IMG/VR virus record: IMGVR_UViG_3300030102_003773
Coordinates: 11,271-45,074 of that record
Reading direction: 5' to 3' (one strand)
Source of the DNA: a virus
DNA length: 33,804 bases
Below the pieces are notes generated by a model that did no database searches, was not told where the DNA came from, and saw only the letters and a program-made list of their open reading frames with translations. This document shows, one piece after another, positions 16,165-25,426 of this stretch. Positions within the stretch are counted from its first letter, which is position 1, and each line of letters opens with the position of its first letter. A program made the translations under genes and the position numbers.

Positions 16165-17178
16165 TTACGTAGTTAATAAATTGTCAACATTTTGTTTTAT
16201 ATCCATTAACATTTCATCATTAACAGGATTTTTTAAAAATTCAACAACTCCTTCTCTTGTTGTTTCAATTTTAGTTCCTGATTTCTTTTCATATATATAA
16301 CCATCTGATTTAGTGGTTAATATATTAAATGCTAATGCATCTTTTACCATAGAATGCATCATTAATGTTTCAGTATCCATTTTAGCAGCATCTACAAAGT
16401 TTTTTGCTGCTTGAAGAGTATTAGACTCTCTACCATGACCATTTATATATCCATCTGCATCTTCATATAATACATCTAAAGGTGTACTAGGAGTATATTG
16501 AGCACTATTAAATGTTAATATTTTAACAACGTGCATTAGTCTAATTTTATCTTCATCATATAAATTACTAAGAATACCAAGAGCTTTATTTTTTAATTTA
16601 GTATCTTTAGTTCTTGTACTTGCTGTTTCAAGAACTTCATCTAAATAAAATTTATATTTTCCACTTTTTTTAGCAGTTTCTAAGTTTGGAGCAATCATTG
16701 AAAATCCTCCAGCTTTAATTGCTAGTAGTTTAATTCTATCATATGGATCAACTTTTGGATCAATAAATACAGGATCATTTCCTGCTTTAATAGTAATTTT
16801 ATTCCAAAAGTCACCATTGTTTGGTTTGCAAACTTCTACCTTACTCCAAAAGTCAGGATCATTTACATCTATAACATTAGTTGCTAATTCTTTTTCTAAT
16901 TCTGCAACATTTTTTCTAATTTCTTTTATTTTAGCTTTTTTCTCAGCTTCAGGTAATGTTTTTACTTCAGGAGCAAATTCATTTAAACCTGTTATATATC
17001 TAATTATACCATTTCTTTCTAAAGCAGCAATGCTTTCACTATGAAAAGCACCTTCATGTAAAGTCATGTTATATTTTTCTAATCCCATATTATCTGTATC
17101 AGGATTAAAATATGCACGGATAGCAATAGTACCATCCTTTACAGCATTTGTTTTTTCTAAAATAGTTACGTCACTCAT
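16165..17178 (-). CDS. Conserved head-region protein of unknown role, immediately after the capsid gene
   Basis: 337 residues, mixed alpha/beta then largely helical. Residues 1-50 are beta-like (GTIAIRAYFNPDTDNMGLEK). A charged coiled-coil-like segment lies at about 68-95 (LPEAEKKAKIKEIRKNVAEL). The middle holds DPYDRIKLLAIKAGGFSMIA, and the C-terminal half is helical (KNKALGILSNLYDEDKIRLM), ending LMDIKQNVDNLLTT. No motif that I know gives a function. It follows the capsid gene across a hairpin attenuator and is coupled to the connector-type gene (1-nt gap). A minor head, capsid-auxiliary or connector role is an inference from position. Confidence 0.6.
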   Translation of the reverse strand: MSDVTILEKTNAVKDGTIAIRAYFNPDTDNMGLEKYNMTLHEGAFHSESIAALERNGIIRYITGLNEFAPEVKTLPEAEKKAKIKEIRKNVAELEKELATNVIDVNDPDFWSKVEVCKPNNGDFWNKITIKAGNDPVFIDPKVDPYDRIKLLAIKAGGFSMIAPNLETAKKSGKYKFYLDEVLETASTRTKDTKLKNKALGILSNLYDEDKIRLMHVVKILTFNSAQYTPSTPLDVLYEDADGYINGHGRESNTLQAAKNFVDAAKMDTETLMMHSMVKDALAFNILTTKSDGYIYEKKSGTKIETTREGVVEFLKNPVNDEMLMDIKQNVDNLLTT

Positions 17179-17215
17179 TTTTTTAATTTTTATTAGTTTT
17201 TAATTTTGGTTTAAA

Positions 17216-17245
17216 AGAAATAGGGAGGAGCACTTGGCTCCCCCT
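17216..17245 (-). terminator. Hairpin terminator/attenuator after the major capsid gene
   Basis: An inverted repeat pairs 17223-17231 with 17237-17245 (GGAGC/GCTCC core, one mismatch, GC-rich, 5-nt loop). On the minus strand it is followed by TATTTCTTTT, a weak U-tract. It lies 20 nt after the capsid stop codon. It likely attenuates rather than stops transcription, lowering the downstream genes relative to the capsid gene; no separate promoter is obvious before the next gene. Confidence 0.65.
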
Positions 17246-17265
17246 CATTTCATAATATATATAGA

Positions 17266-18885
17266 TTAGAATGATCCTCCAGTTACTGGGTTTCTCATAA
17301 CAATCTTTAATACCTTAGTTGGGTCTTTTACCCATACAGAAGGCATGGTTTGTGTCATCATTACACGATAACCATTGAAGTGTCCTGAAGAAGCAAATCC
17401 TTGAGTTCTTCCCATGTAGTCCATAGTACCATTTTGGTAGAACCACTTAAGTTGATTATCCCAAGAAAGTTTCAATAAGTAAATGTTATCATTTCCTTCA
17501 TCAGTTACATCAAAGATGATAAAGCTGTAAGAAGATAATGGACGACCATCTACTAATGGATTTTCAATGTCATTAGTGTGTAAGTTATCAAACGCAGGAT
17601 TTAGTACAAACTTAACGTTAGCTAAGAAAGGAATTACAAAGCTAGTGTAAGCAAATCCAAATCCTAAATCCATACCAGAACCAGTAATTGCACCAATGTT
17701 ATCAGCATTAGTAATCATACCGTTAGCACCATTAGCTTCTGCAGCAATTGCAGCATTAACTAATTGCATACCACCGATACCAGTTTGTACAATTAATTGT
17801 CTCTTTGGATCTGGACCATCAAACTCAACTTTACCAGCATAGAAGTTGTAAAGTTCATTTTTGAACATATCTAAGCTAAATGCTGATTTGTTATATACAC
17901 GTTTGAATGAGTTATCTAATTGTTTCCAAAGACCAACAGAAAGTCTGATGTCATCTGGACCGTCTTGTCTAACTCTACCACCATGACCCCACATTAAGTA
18001 ACATTCAATGTCATTAGCAATTTTAGTAAGGTGTGCTGCTTCAAGAGACGTTAAGAACGTTCTAGAAAGAGAACCATTATCAAATGCTTTCTTAATGTAG
18101 TCTTTACCCATTGCTCCAGCAATAGACTCAATAGAATCTAAAGAAGGATCTAGGTTCTTGTCAAAGTTTCTCCAAATTTCAGTTACAGGTACAGTACCAT
18201 CAGCATTCATACCACCTTTGATCATAAGATCAGCACGTGATGAAACTGAATAGTGTACGTGTGCTTCAGCTCCTCCAACAAAGTTGTAGAATTCTCTAAA
18301 TCCTGCTCCAGTTGAAATATCAGAGAATCTTTCTCCGTATTCACCTCTTGCAGAACCTTTTCTAAAGAACTTAGTTCCTGCAGCTAAATACGCACTAGAC
18401 ATTCCTGTGCCTGTTGCATTGTTTACAAGTGTTACAGTATAAACCCATCCATCACCTACAGGGACAATGTCATCTGCAGTAATGTATAGTTCAAGACCAT
18501 TATACTTGTCATAAGTAATTATGTCCCCATGACCAAACTCTCTTTTAGATAGTCTGATTTTAAAAGGGACACCATCTGCTCCGTCTCCATCCGTAAAGGA
18601 AGCCAAAGGACCCATAGACATAGGTAATGATTGAGAAACAGGAGTTTGCCATTTGTACTCACCTCTAGCATTGTCCACCATGATTGTATTCTTACCACCA
18701 AACGATGCCATTTGATACAAAGGCATTTCTACCTTTTGTGTCATAGCCCACAGTTCCACTGGACCCATGTCCATTGGCTCTGCATCACCAAGCATTTGTG
18801 TTAAGTGATATGAATCAATATGAGAACTAGCCTGGTAAGAAGTGTCTCTTAGAAAGAGACCATTGTTTAAAACCGGTGTTGCCAT
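17266..18885 (-). CDS. Major capsid protein (crAss-like, HK97 fold expected)
   Basis: 539 residues, the usual size for crAss-like capsid proteins. It opens MATPVLNNGLFLRDTSYQAS and has a helical N-arm (HIDSYHLTQMLGDAEPMDMG), a region VELWAMTQKVEMPLYQMASF, the mixed core with RGEYGERFSDISTGAGFREF, and a C-terminal part ending WVKDPTKVLKIVMRNPVTGGSF. The gene lies after portal and scaffold-type genes and before connectors, the standard place. Compared with neighbours it uses more C-ending codons for Phe, Tyr, Asn and His, as expected for a heavily translated gene. An AAC-repeat leader (18912-18923 on the coding strand) and an A-rich stretch ending AAAAAGTGAAAAA precede the ATG. A GC-rich hairpin follows. 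Confidence 0.88.
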   Translation of the reverse strand: MATPVLNNGLFLRDTSYQASSHIDSYHLTQMLGDAEPMDMGPVELWAMTQKVEMPLYQMASFGGKNTIMVDNARGEYKWQTPVSQSLPMSMGPLASFTDGDGADGVPFKIRLSKREFGHGDIITYDKYNGLELYITADDIVPVGDGWVYTVTLVNNATGTGMSSAYLAAGTKFFRKGSARGEYGERFSDISTGAGFREFYNFVGGAEAHVHYSVSSRADLMIKGGMNADGTVPVTEIWRNFDKNLDPSLDSIESIAGAMGKDYIKKAFDNGSLSRTFLTSLEAAHLTKIANDIECYLMWGHGGRVRQDGPDDIRLSVGLWKQLDNSFKRVYNKSAFSLDMFKNELYNFYAGKVEFDGPDPKRQLIVQTGIGGMQLVNAAIAAEANGANGMITNADNIGAITGSGMDLGFGFAYTSFVIPFLANVKFVLNPAFDNLHTNDIENPLVDGRPLSSYSFIIFDVTDEGNDNIYLLKLSWDNQLKWFYQNGTMDYMGRTQGFASSGHFNGYRVMMTQTMPSVWVKDPTKVLKIVMRNPVTGGSF

Positions 18886-18924
18886 TTTTTCACTTTTTAA
18901 AATTAATAATTATTGTTGTTGTTG

Positions 18925-20235
18925 TTAAAATCTTTTAAATATATTTTGACTTCTAGGAAGTGTTCTCCTTGTTGTACTTGGCTTTTCATTTGATGTTACA
19001 CCACCACTAGCTGCTTTTTTAGTTGACTGAGCAGTTTTTAATTTTCTAACTGTTTGCTCAACTGCTTTATTAGTTCCTTTAGACATAAGTTGATCTTTAT
19101 ATCCTTTTGGATCAGCTAAAAGCCATAGTGCTTCTGTAACCAAATTATAGTTTGGTTCAACAAATTGATACTTTTCTAGTAAGTGTCCTAATAAATTGGT
19201 TTGTGAGCCATTAATAGATGGATAAGCTGGATTAACTAATCCGTTATATAAAAGAGCTTGAGTCTTTTTATTAACTTTCATATCACCTACTTTACCATCT
19301 TTAAGTGTATTATACACATTGGCCATATAATTTTCTGATGCTTTTTGTTGTTGAGCTTTTAATTGTTCTTGCTGTTGTAATTTTCTTGCAATAACTTGCT
19401 CTTGCATCTTATCTAATTTTGGTTTAAATTTAGATGCTTGTTTTTCAAGTTTACCTAAATCTTTCCAAATTTCAATTTCTTCTTGAATATCTTCTGCACT
19501 TCCATAACCTGTAGCAGTTAAATATTCTCTAACAATATGTGCTTGACCTTCTTCATTTTCTAATGTTAAATCACGCACTTCTTCTGCTTGTGCTAATGCA
19601 CCAAATAAACCTTTAAGATCTGTACCACCATCAGCTACATATTTTGCAGCAACCTGTAATTCTTGTGGTAAACTATTAAAAAATTGTTTTGGTGTTTCTC
19701 TTCTAACTTTATTAGCTCTCTCATCCATATTAGCTTGGATAAGTTCTTTCCAATCTTTTGCAGTATAATCTTCTAATTCTTTATCATCATCAAATGGAAT
19801 AATTTGCTCATCATCAATCATCTTCTTGAAGACATCAGCCATATTACTCATTCTTTTTCTACCTGATGCAGTTGATTTTTCATCTTCAGATTCAGCTAAA
19901 TCTAAACCTTCATTTAAAATTTCATCAACTTCTTCTTTAGAAACAACTTCTTCTTTAGTTTTAGTTTCTTCTTTTTTAACTTCTACTTCTTCAGCTTTAG
20001 CTTCTGTAGCTTCTGTTTTTTCTTCTTTTACCTCTTCTTTTACTTCTTCAACTGCAGTTTCAGCTTCTGGTTTATCTAAAAATGATAAATCTACTGATTC
20101 TGCTTTTGAAAACACATTAGGTTTTTTTGTTTCTGGAGTAACAACAGAATCAGCACCTGGAGCACCGTTAAAGATCTCATCCAAGTTTACATCTACTTCT
20201 TGTACTGTTGTCGTTTGTTGCATTTTTTCTGACAT
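18925..20235 (-). CDS. Acidic head assembly protein, scaffold candidate
   Basis: 436 residues. Residues about 45-125 are low-complexity and very acidic with Glu/Lys/Val/Thr periodicity (EEVKEEVKEEKTEATEAKAE), predicted disordered or coiled. A folded helical region follows (DVFKKMIDDEQIIPFDDDKE, then WKELIQANMDERANKVRRET), then a Gln-rich coiled coil at about 275-300 (QVIARKLQQQEQLKAQQQKA), and a basic C-terminus (TTRRTLPRSQNIFKRF). An acidic, helical, coiled-coil protein with a basic tail between portal and capsid genes is the classical scaffold arrangement: the basic tail binds the shell. No protease motif is visible. A perfect copy of the recurrent motif lies upstream. Confidence 0.6.
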   Translation of the reverse strand: MSEKMQQTTTVQEVDVNLDEIFNGAPGADSVVTPETKKPNVFSKAESVDLSFLDKPEAETAVEEVKEEVKEEKTEATEAKAEEVEVKKEETKTKEEVVSKEEVDEILNEGLDLAESEDEKSTASGRKRMSNMADVFKKMIDDEQIIPFDDDKELEDYTAKDWKELIQANMDERANKVRRETPKQFFNSLPQELQVAAKYVADGGTDLKGLFGALAQAEEVRDLTLENEEGQAHIVREYLTATGYGSAEDIQEEIEIWKDLGKLEKQASKFKPKLDKMQEQVIARKLQQQEQLKAQQQKASENYMANVYNTLKDGKVGDMKVNKKTQALLYNGLVNPAYPSINGSQTNLLGHLLEKYQFVEPNYNLVTEALWLLADPKGYKDQLMSKGTNKAVEQTVRKLKTAQSTKKAASGGVTSNEKPSTTRRTLPRSQNIFKRF

Positions 20236-20268
20236 AATTATATGGTTTTATTATTATTTACTGGTTAT

Positions 20269-20287
20269 TACATATATAATATACAAA
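20269..20287 (-). promoter_or_regulatory. Motif TTTGTAWATT-N4-AYGTA, copy C (TTTGTATATTATATATGTA)
   Basis: Exact match on the coding strand in the 121-nt gap between the portal stop and the 436-residue gene. It ends 33 nt before the ATG at 20235. A promoter here would boost scaffold and capsid transcription independently of the terminase-portal transcript. The rest of the gap (20288-20356) is A/T homopolymer-rich and shows no clear hairpin. Confidence 0.5.
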
Positions 20288-20356
20288 AGTTTTATACCAT
20301 AAACCATTTAAATTTAAAAAAAAAGAAAGATTTTTTGTAGTATATAGCTAAGTATG

Positions 20357-23122
20357 TTATTTCTCTTTCTTTTTGTTAGATTCAGTAGTCTTTTCTACAT
20401 CATATTTGTTTTTATTTTCTCTTGCAATCTCTAAATTTTTCTCAGCTATTTGTCTTTGTGTTGCAAGTTTTTCTCTTTCAATCTGTAATTTTGACTTATC
20501 AAAAGATGTTTTAGTATTTTGTTGTTCACGTTTAAAGTTCATTTGCTCTCTGTACTGATCTCTTTCACGTATTTCTTTTAGTGCATCTTGATAATCACTT
20601 TGTTGATTTTGATTTATATCTTGCATAGCTCCATATCCTGCAGATCTAATTTCAGCAACAGTAATATCTTTTTGAATCATCTTATCTAATTTTTGAGATT
20701 CAAATTGTCTTTGTGCTTCTGCTTCTTGAGCTGCAGCTTGCTGTTGTTGTTCAGCCATTTGCTGTTGTTGTTGCATTTGTTGCTGCTGTTGTTGTTGTTG
20801 TTTAACTTCAGCATCTTTAAGAACATCTGTAACTTCTGCTATGCTTGTAGCTTTAATAACATTACCTAGATCATATATAGATGCTCCAGTAGTATTATTA
20901 GTAAGAGCCATTTGTTTTAATTGATCTAGTATTTGTCTATGATTAGTTTTAGTAGTACAGAAAACATTAAAATCTCTTAATAAAAGTTTTGTTCCATTAA
21001 TTTGAAAATTAACTTTTTCTGCTTCAGAAGTAATATAACTTAATCTAACAGAAGGATTAGTACTATGGTAGTATTGAGATAAATCTGTTCTCATTTGATG
21101 TACACGTGGCATTAGATGATCTGAATGTTGTGTAAAATACATTTCAGTTTGAGCATATGATTGATTCATAGCTTGTGTTACACCTGTTGCTGTTTGTTGT
21201 GCTATTGCACCACCTAAACGTTGTGGATTAATACCAATAGATTCAAATGCTTGATTCTTAAAATGATTTGCTAATTGAATTCTAGACATTAATCTATTTG
21301 TTTGTTCTAGATTTAATGTTTGATAATGATTAAAGTTTGTAGCATTTTCTGTATTTGTAATAGAAGTATCTAATGGCATCATACCAAAATCTTTCATTGC
21401 TACATAAGCTTTTGCTAAATTATTCTTACCCCAATCTTCACCCATAGAGTGACGTGGTAATGCATTTTGATCAAACATAATAACAGTTCCTAATTCATCT
21501 ACTAAAATGTCTGCTATTTGATTATTAACCATATTATATCCAATTTGATATGGTTTCATTAAATCTACTAATGATGTTGATCTTGTATTTCTATCTGAAA
21601 ATACTCTTCCTTCTACAGGTAACTTACACCCATATAGTGAATTATCACCTTTAAACTGATATTCAATTCTTCCAGGCTTTTGTTTATTAATACCTAAATA
21701 AATAGGTTGTTCATCACTTGTATCATTTCTCCATGATGTTGGCCCATTAGGTCCAATTTTAATACCACCCCAAACTTCATTAATCCAAAAGTAATCTATG
21801 TGTTCTCCTTGAATTAAATTTTCTTTTGTTTTTTGTTTAAATAATTTAGTATTGTATACAGGTTTATCTGTTATCTTATATGTTTCATCAACTATTTCTT
21901 GCATTAAAGTGCCATCTTCTGTAATTCTAGTTAAATGACCAATCTTTCTTTGTGTTTTCCAATAACATGTTGTAACACGCATCATATTATAATCACCCCA
22001 TGTACTAATATCATCACCTTCTGATAATATGGCTTGAACAACATCTCCTCCATACTGACTAGCATTCATATCAGTATTACTAATTAATTTTCTATATGCT
22101 AGTCCAGGAGCTTGTGTATTCCATTTATGTGATCTAGTTGGATCATAATATGATCCGTCATTTTGATGACCATTATCTAAATATATAGAATTTGCTGCAG
22201 GATAAATACGTTCTAATGATGTAAGTTGATCTTCAGTCATTAAATAACCATACATATCAATTACATCTGCAACACTCATCATATCACACTTACCAACAAA
22301 ATTAGAATCAGATATATATCTTGAGTCAGGAGATTTTTGATAAAAAGTTAATGCAGGATTCCAAAGCTCAACTTCATAATCATCCTCCATCATACGGAAA
22401 TGCCAAAACTCTCTATCACAAATAAGCATATCTTTAAATGCTCTTTCTTCTAGTTCTTGCATTTTAAATCTTTCTTCATCAACATTTAATTGATGATGAG
22501 CCCACTCTTCTACTAAACTTCTATAATCTTTTGAAAAGAAATCTTGTATTTCAGGAAGTGTTTTTAATTTTTCTGGTGCAATATTTTGTTGAAATTCTTC
22601 TGATTCAGGATTAGCACCTTGCTGAATCATTTTCATAATCATTTGATTTCTTGCATCTGATAATAATGCTTCTTCAATTTGCAATCTTTTTTGCTCAAGC
22701 ATTTCATTATAAGATGTATCATCAACAGCTCTAAATTGAACTTTAGAATATCTTTTTGCAAATTCTCCAGTTAAAACATTAATTACATTTGGTATGATAG
22801 GATAAAACTTTAACTCTAAAGCTGTTTCATCTTCTTTAGTTAAAATATTAATAAGATCAGTATAGTCATTATCATCTTCTACAATATAATCTGTTTTATC
22901 AATAATACCTTTTGCTAATTTATAATTTTTTAAAATTCTTCTAGCATTATCTCTAAGGTAATCAAGACCTCTTTTTTCAAGCCAATCTAAGTTCCAAGAT
23001 GCCCACTTATCATCTTTATCTTTAGCTGGTAAAAACTGAAGTGGTTGTGTTAATGATGCAGATACATGACGGCCATCTGCTTTTGCACCATTTTTTAATT
23101 GCATTGCGCTTAATACTTTCAT
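20357..23122 (-). CDS. Portal protein
   Basis: 921 residues, in the range of crAss-like portals. The N-terminal half has the usual helical wing and stem features, e.g. ARRILKNYKLAKGIIDKTDY, ITDKPVYNTKLFKQ and a DRNTRSTSLVDLMKPYQIGY segment feeding the tunnel helices, followed by INPQRLGGAIAQQTATGVTQ, a pattern typical of these portals. Residues about 773-808 are almost pure glutamine with Met/Ala, and the last 110 residues are a charged coiled coil (KFKREQQNTKTSFDKSKLQIE ordering) ending in KKKEK, likely the barrel or crown facing the DNA. The gene begins 1 nt after a 38-residue ORF that follows TerL. It forms the dodecameric DNA entry vertex. Confidence 0.88.
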   Translation of the reverse strand: MKVLSAMQLKNGAKADGRHVSASLTQPLQFLPAKDKDDKWASWNLDWLEKRGLDYLRDNARRILKNYKLAKGIIDKTDYIVEDDNDYTDLINILTKEDETALELKFYPIIPNVINVLTGEFAKRYSKVQFRAVDDTSYNEMLEQKRLQIEEALLSDARNQMIMKMIQQGANPESEEFQQNIAPEKLKTLPEIQDFFSKDYRSLVEEWAHHQLNVDEERFKMQELEERAFKDMLICDREFWHFRMMEDDYEVELWNPALTFYQKSPDSRYISDSNFVGKCDMMSVADVIDMYGYLMTEDQLTSLERIYPAANSIYLDNGHQNDGSYYDPTRSHKWNTQAPGLAYRKLISNTDMNASQYGGDVVQAILSEGDDISTWGDYNMMRVTTCYWKTQRKIGHLTRITEDGTLMQEIVDETYKITDKPVYNTKLFKQKTKENLIQGEHIDYFWINEVWGGIKIGPNGPTSWRNDTSDEQPIYLGINKQKPGRIEYQFKGDNSLYGCKLPVEGRVFSDRNTRSTSLVDLMKPYQIGYNMVNNQIADILVDELGTVIMFDQNALPRHSMGEDWGKNNLAKAYVAMKDFGMMPLDTSITNTENATNFNHYQTLNLEQTNRLMSRIQLANHFKNQAFESIGINPQRLGGAIAQQTATGVTQAMNQSYAQTEMYFTQHSDHLMPRVHQMRTDLSQYYHSTNPSVRLSYITSEAEKVNFQINGTKLLLRDFNVFCTTKTNHRQILDQLKQMALTNNTTGASIYDLGNVIKATSIAEVTDVLKDAEVKQQQQQQQQMQQQQQMAEQQQQAAAQEAEAQRQFESQKLDKMIQKDITVAEIRSAGYGAMQDINQNQQSDYQDALKEIRERDQYREQMNFKREQQNTKTSFDKSKLQIEREKLATQRQIAEKNLEIARENKNKYDVEKTTESNKKKEK

Positions 23123-23123
23123 T

Positions 23124-23240
23124 CTATTCTTGGTTATAAATTATTTCTTCCCCTTCTACATAATTATCATAAACATATATATATTGAATATAATAAAATT
23201 CATTTTCACATGTAGCAGTTGTTACCCAATCATACATCAT
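23124..23240 (-). CDS. 38-residue tyrosine-rich acidic microprotein between terL and portal
   Basis: A short ORF filling the terL-portal gap exactly. Its ATG (23240-23238) overlaps the TGA of terL in an ATGA, and its TAG (23126-23124) is 1 nt before the portal ATG. The product opens MMYDWVTTATCENEFYYIQY and continues with YVYDNY and EGEEII; eight of 38 residues are tyrosine and it is acidic. A second in-frame ATG lies directly after the first. I do not recognise it. ATGA coupling on one side and a 1-nt gap on the other are strong signs of a translated gene. It could be a terminase or portal accessory peptide, or simply a coupling leader maintaining portal translation. Confidence 0.66.
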   Translation of the reverse strand: MMYDWVTTATCENEFYYIQYIYVYDNYVEGEEIIYNQE

Positions 23241-25426
23241 TTAATATTTTTAAAAGGATTTCTTCTTTTTTTAACTATACTATTATTTTTTCTCCTTCCT
23301 AAATTACTAAAAGGTCTCATAGATAATTTATACAAATTTTGTGAATTATCCAAAGATTCTAGTGATTTATCTCTCTCTTTACGCTTTACATAGCCTCTAT
23401 TTGCTTGTTGCATCTTAGCAAACGCAACTAATGCTGCAAATGATACTAATCTATCCACGTTTAAACCAGGATAATATTGTAACATTTCTGTAATAAGCAT
23501 TTTATCAGGAATTCTTTCAACTCCATATTTTACACTTAGTACTTCTCCATTATCATCTAACTCTTCATCTATTGATTCTCTAATAAATTCAATAGCATAA
23601 GATATAAGATGGCTTTTAAACAATGTACCTGTATTTTTCCAACCATATTCTTGAAACACATTACTATTAGAACCAAGATCTTTTAAAAATACCATTTGTG
23701 ATTTTGGCACTAAATATTTTTGTTTTCTTTTTGAAATCATATATTGAATAAATAATGATATATTGTTTTCTACAATAGTCCATGCATTATACCATTCAAT
23801 AATTCTTTCTAATTGTTCATGTGTTTTACTTATATCATCATATCTACCACACCAAGTTGCAACTATTTTATCTCCTTCTATAAATGTTTCTAGTCCTTCT
23901 GGAGTTTCTTTTGTTACTTCTATAGGATTTTTATATACAATAATACTACATAAAGAATCTGATGTAGTTGTTTTACCTTCTGACACAGGGTCAATAGAAG
24001 CATAGTAAGTTCCAAATTCAGGATTTTTTATAGGTCTTTCCCATACAGTAAGTACACCACCTTTATCTTCTCTTTTTTTATTTACTGGAAATTCAGATAT
24101 AGGAGTTCTATTTGATTTAATAGGTTTAATTCCTTTTTCATCTCTTTCTAATTCAATAAACTCATATGAATATTTTTTATGTTCTATTCTTTGTAGTTGT
24201 TTAGTAAGAAAACTTTGAGGAAATATAGATGCTTTTCTATATGCAAAAGCTTCTGCAATATTTCTAGGTTTTTGAGATATACGTAGTTGATATTGTTCTG
24301 GATCTAATTCATCTTTCCATTCTTGTCTTTCTATCTCTATAGCTTTTAATGACTCTTCTATAAGTGAGTTACCATAAGCATCTATATAAGGAGGCATAGA
24401 CCATTGCTCAGGAATAAATAAACCAGCTATGCCAATTGTACCTTTATCATCTATTAAATCAGTTTTAACACCTAAGATACCATTAGCTTCTGGTTGCATA
24501 ATCATTTTCTTAAGTGGTTCACATTGATCTAAATCACCTACAGAACCAGCTGCTATAAATTGACCAGTAGTAATCATACCTGATGACATTGCAGGTCTTA
24601 TATATTCATATGTCTGATCCATCTTAGGTGCAATACCAGCTTCTTCATGAAAGAAATAAGTACAAGGTCCACCTACACCTGTTGTTGCATTTTTTTCAAA
24701 TGATGCACCTTGAATTTTAGATCTAAGACCTCTTTGAGTTTTTCTATTATTAACTCTTACTTCAATTTTTTGCTCCCACAAAAGAACTTTATCTGGATTG
24801 TTTGGTCTATACCATGCAGTATGTTGATTAAGAAATGTTGCATATTCATCTAAAAATTTCCAAGAACCTTTATCATTAATATAATCTTTTAATGATGCAC
24901 CTATCTTGCATATTGATCCTTCTTCAAACCAATATTGATTAACAATTTTTGCCATATGAAAATAAGAAGAAGCAATCTGACGTTTTTTAAGAATAGCTAC
25001 ATGCTTATAATTAATTTCAGCCATAATTTCATATAAGGCCATATGATATTGAGCATCTCTTACTTTAGCAAAACCATATTTTTTTTCTTCTTTATCAAAG
25101 ATTGGTAAAAAATTTAACCACATATAGTAGTCACGTGTAATGTACCATGTATTATTTTTACCATGATATATAACACCTTCTCTACATTTATTTTTTTGAT
25201 CATTCCAATATTCTACAAAATCTTTAGATCTAAATGGTTTATCACAATAAAAACCATTTTTATTAAAATTAATTGCTTGCTCATTAAATAATAATGCAGT
25301 TTTATCAAAATTATATTTACCAGGTTCTTTAAAAATAGAATCAATAAAAGATCTAAAATCCTCTATTGATTCAAATTTAGTTTCTGACCATTTGCCATTT
25401 TTATATGTAGGTATTGTTTTATACAT
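23237..25426 (-). CDS. terL: Terminase large subunit (packaging ATPase-nuclease)
   Basis: 729 residues. It powers DNA translocation into the prohead and cuts the concatemer. The ATPase has a deviant Walker A at 147-154 (KKRQIASS, lacking the usual GKT), a Walker B at about 255-264 (CTYFFHEEAG) and a coupling motif around 291-298 (IAAGSVGD). The nuclease half shows the first acidic strand TYYASIDPVSEG (D479) and the second acidic position in TIVEN (E553), with acidic candidates further on (FIRESIDEELDD). Spacing and words match crAss-like TerL. Its start lies inside the end of the groES gene (8-nt overlap), and its stop overlaps the 38-residue ORF. No small terminase is recognisable nearby. 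Confidence 0.92.
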   Translation of the reverse strand: MYKTIPTYKNGKWSETKFESIEDFRSFIDSIFKEPGKYNFDKTALLFNEQAINFNKNGFYCDKPFRSKDFVEYWNDQKNKCREGVIYHGKNNTWYITRDYYMWLNFLPIFDKEEKKYGFAKVRDAQYHMALYEIMAEINYKHVAILKKRQIASSYFHMAKIVNQYWFEEGSICKIGASLKDYINDKGSWKFLDEYATFLNQHTAWYRPNNPDKVLLWEQKIEVRVNNRKTQRGLRSKIQGASFEKNATTGVGGPCTYFFHEEAGIAPKMDQTYEYIRPAMSSGMITTGQFIAAGSVGDLDQCEPLKKMIMQPEANGILGVKTDLIDDKGTIGIAGLFIPEQWSMPPYIDAYGNSLIEESLKAIEIERQEWKDELDPEQYQLRISQKPRNIAEAFAYRKASIFPQSFLTKQLQRIEHKKYSYEFIELERDEKGIKPIKSNRTPISEFPVNKKREDKGGVLTVWERPIKNPEFGTYYASIDPVSEGKTTTSDSLCSIIVYKNPIEVTKETPEGLETFIEGDKIVATWCGRYDDISKTHEQLERIIEWYNAWTIVENNISLFIQYMISKRKQKYLVPKSQMVFLKDLGSNSNVFQEYGWKNTGTLFKSHLISYAIEFIRESIDEELDDNGEVLSVKYGVERIPDKMLITEMLQYYPGLNVDRLVSFAALVAFAKMQQANRGYVKRKERDKSLESLDNSQNLYKLSMRPFSNLGRRKNNSIVKKRRNPFKNIK

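Noticed and set aside
20690-20805. CAA/CAG repeat in the portal gene as a microsatellite or assembly error
   Set aside because: The frame continues into a normal charged coiled coil, and Gln-rich C-termini fit crAss-like portal proteins. A length error of whole codons cannot be excluded but is not indicated.
23140-23185. Another copy of the TTTGTAWATT motif before the portal gene
   Set aside because: Only about six of ten positions of the long half match, and the segment is inside the 38-residue ORF.
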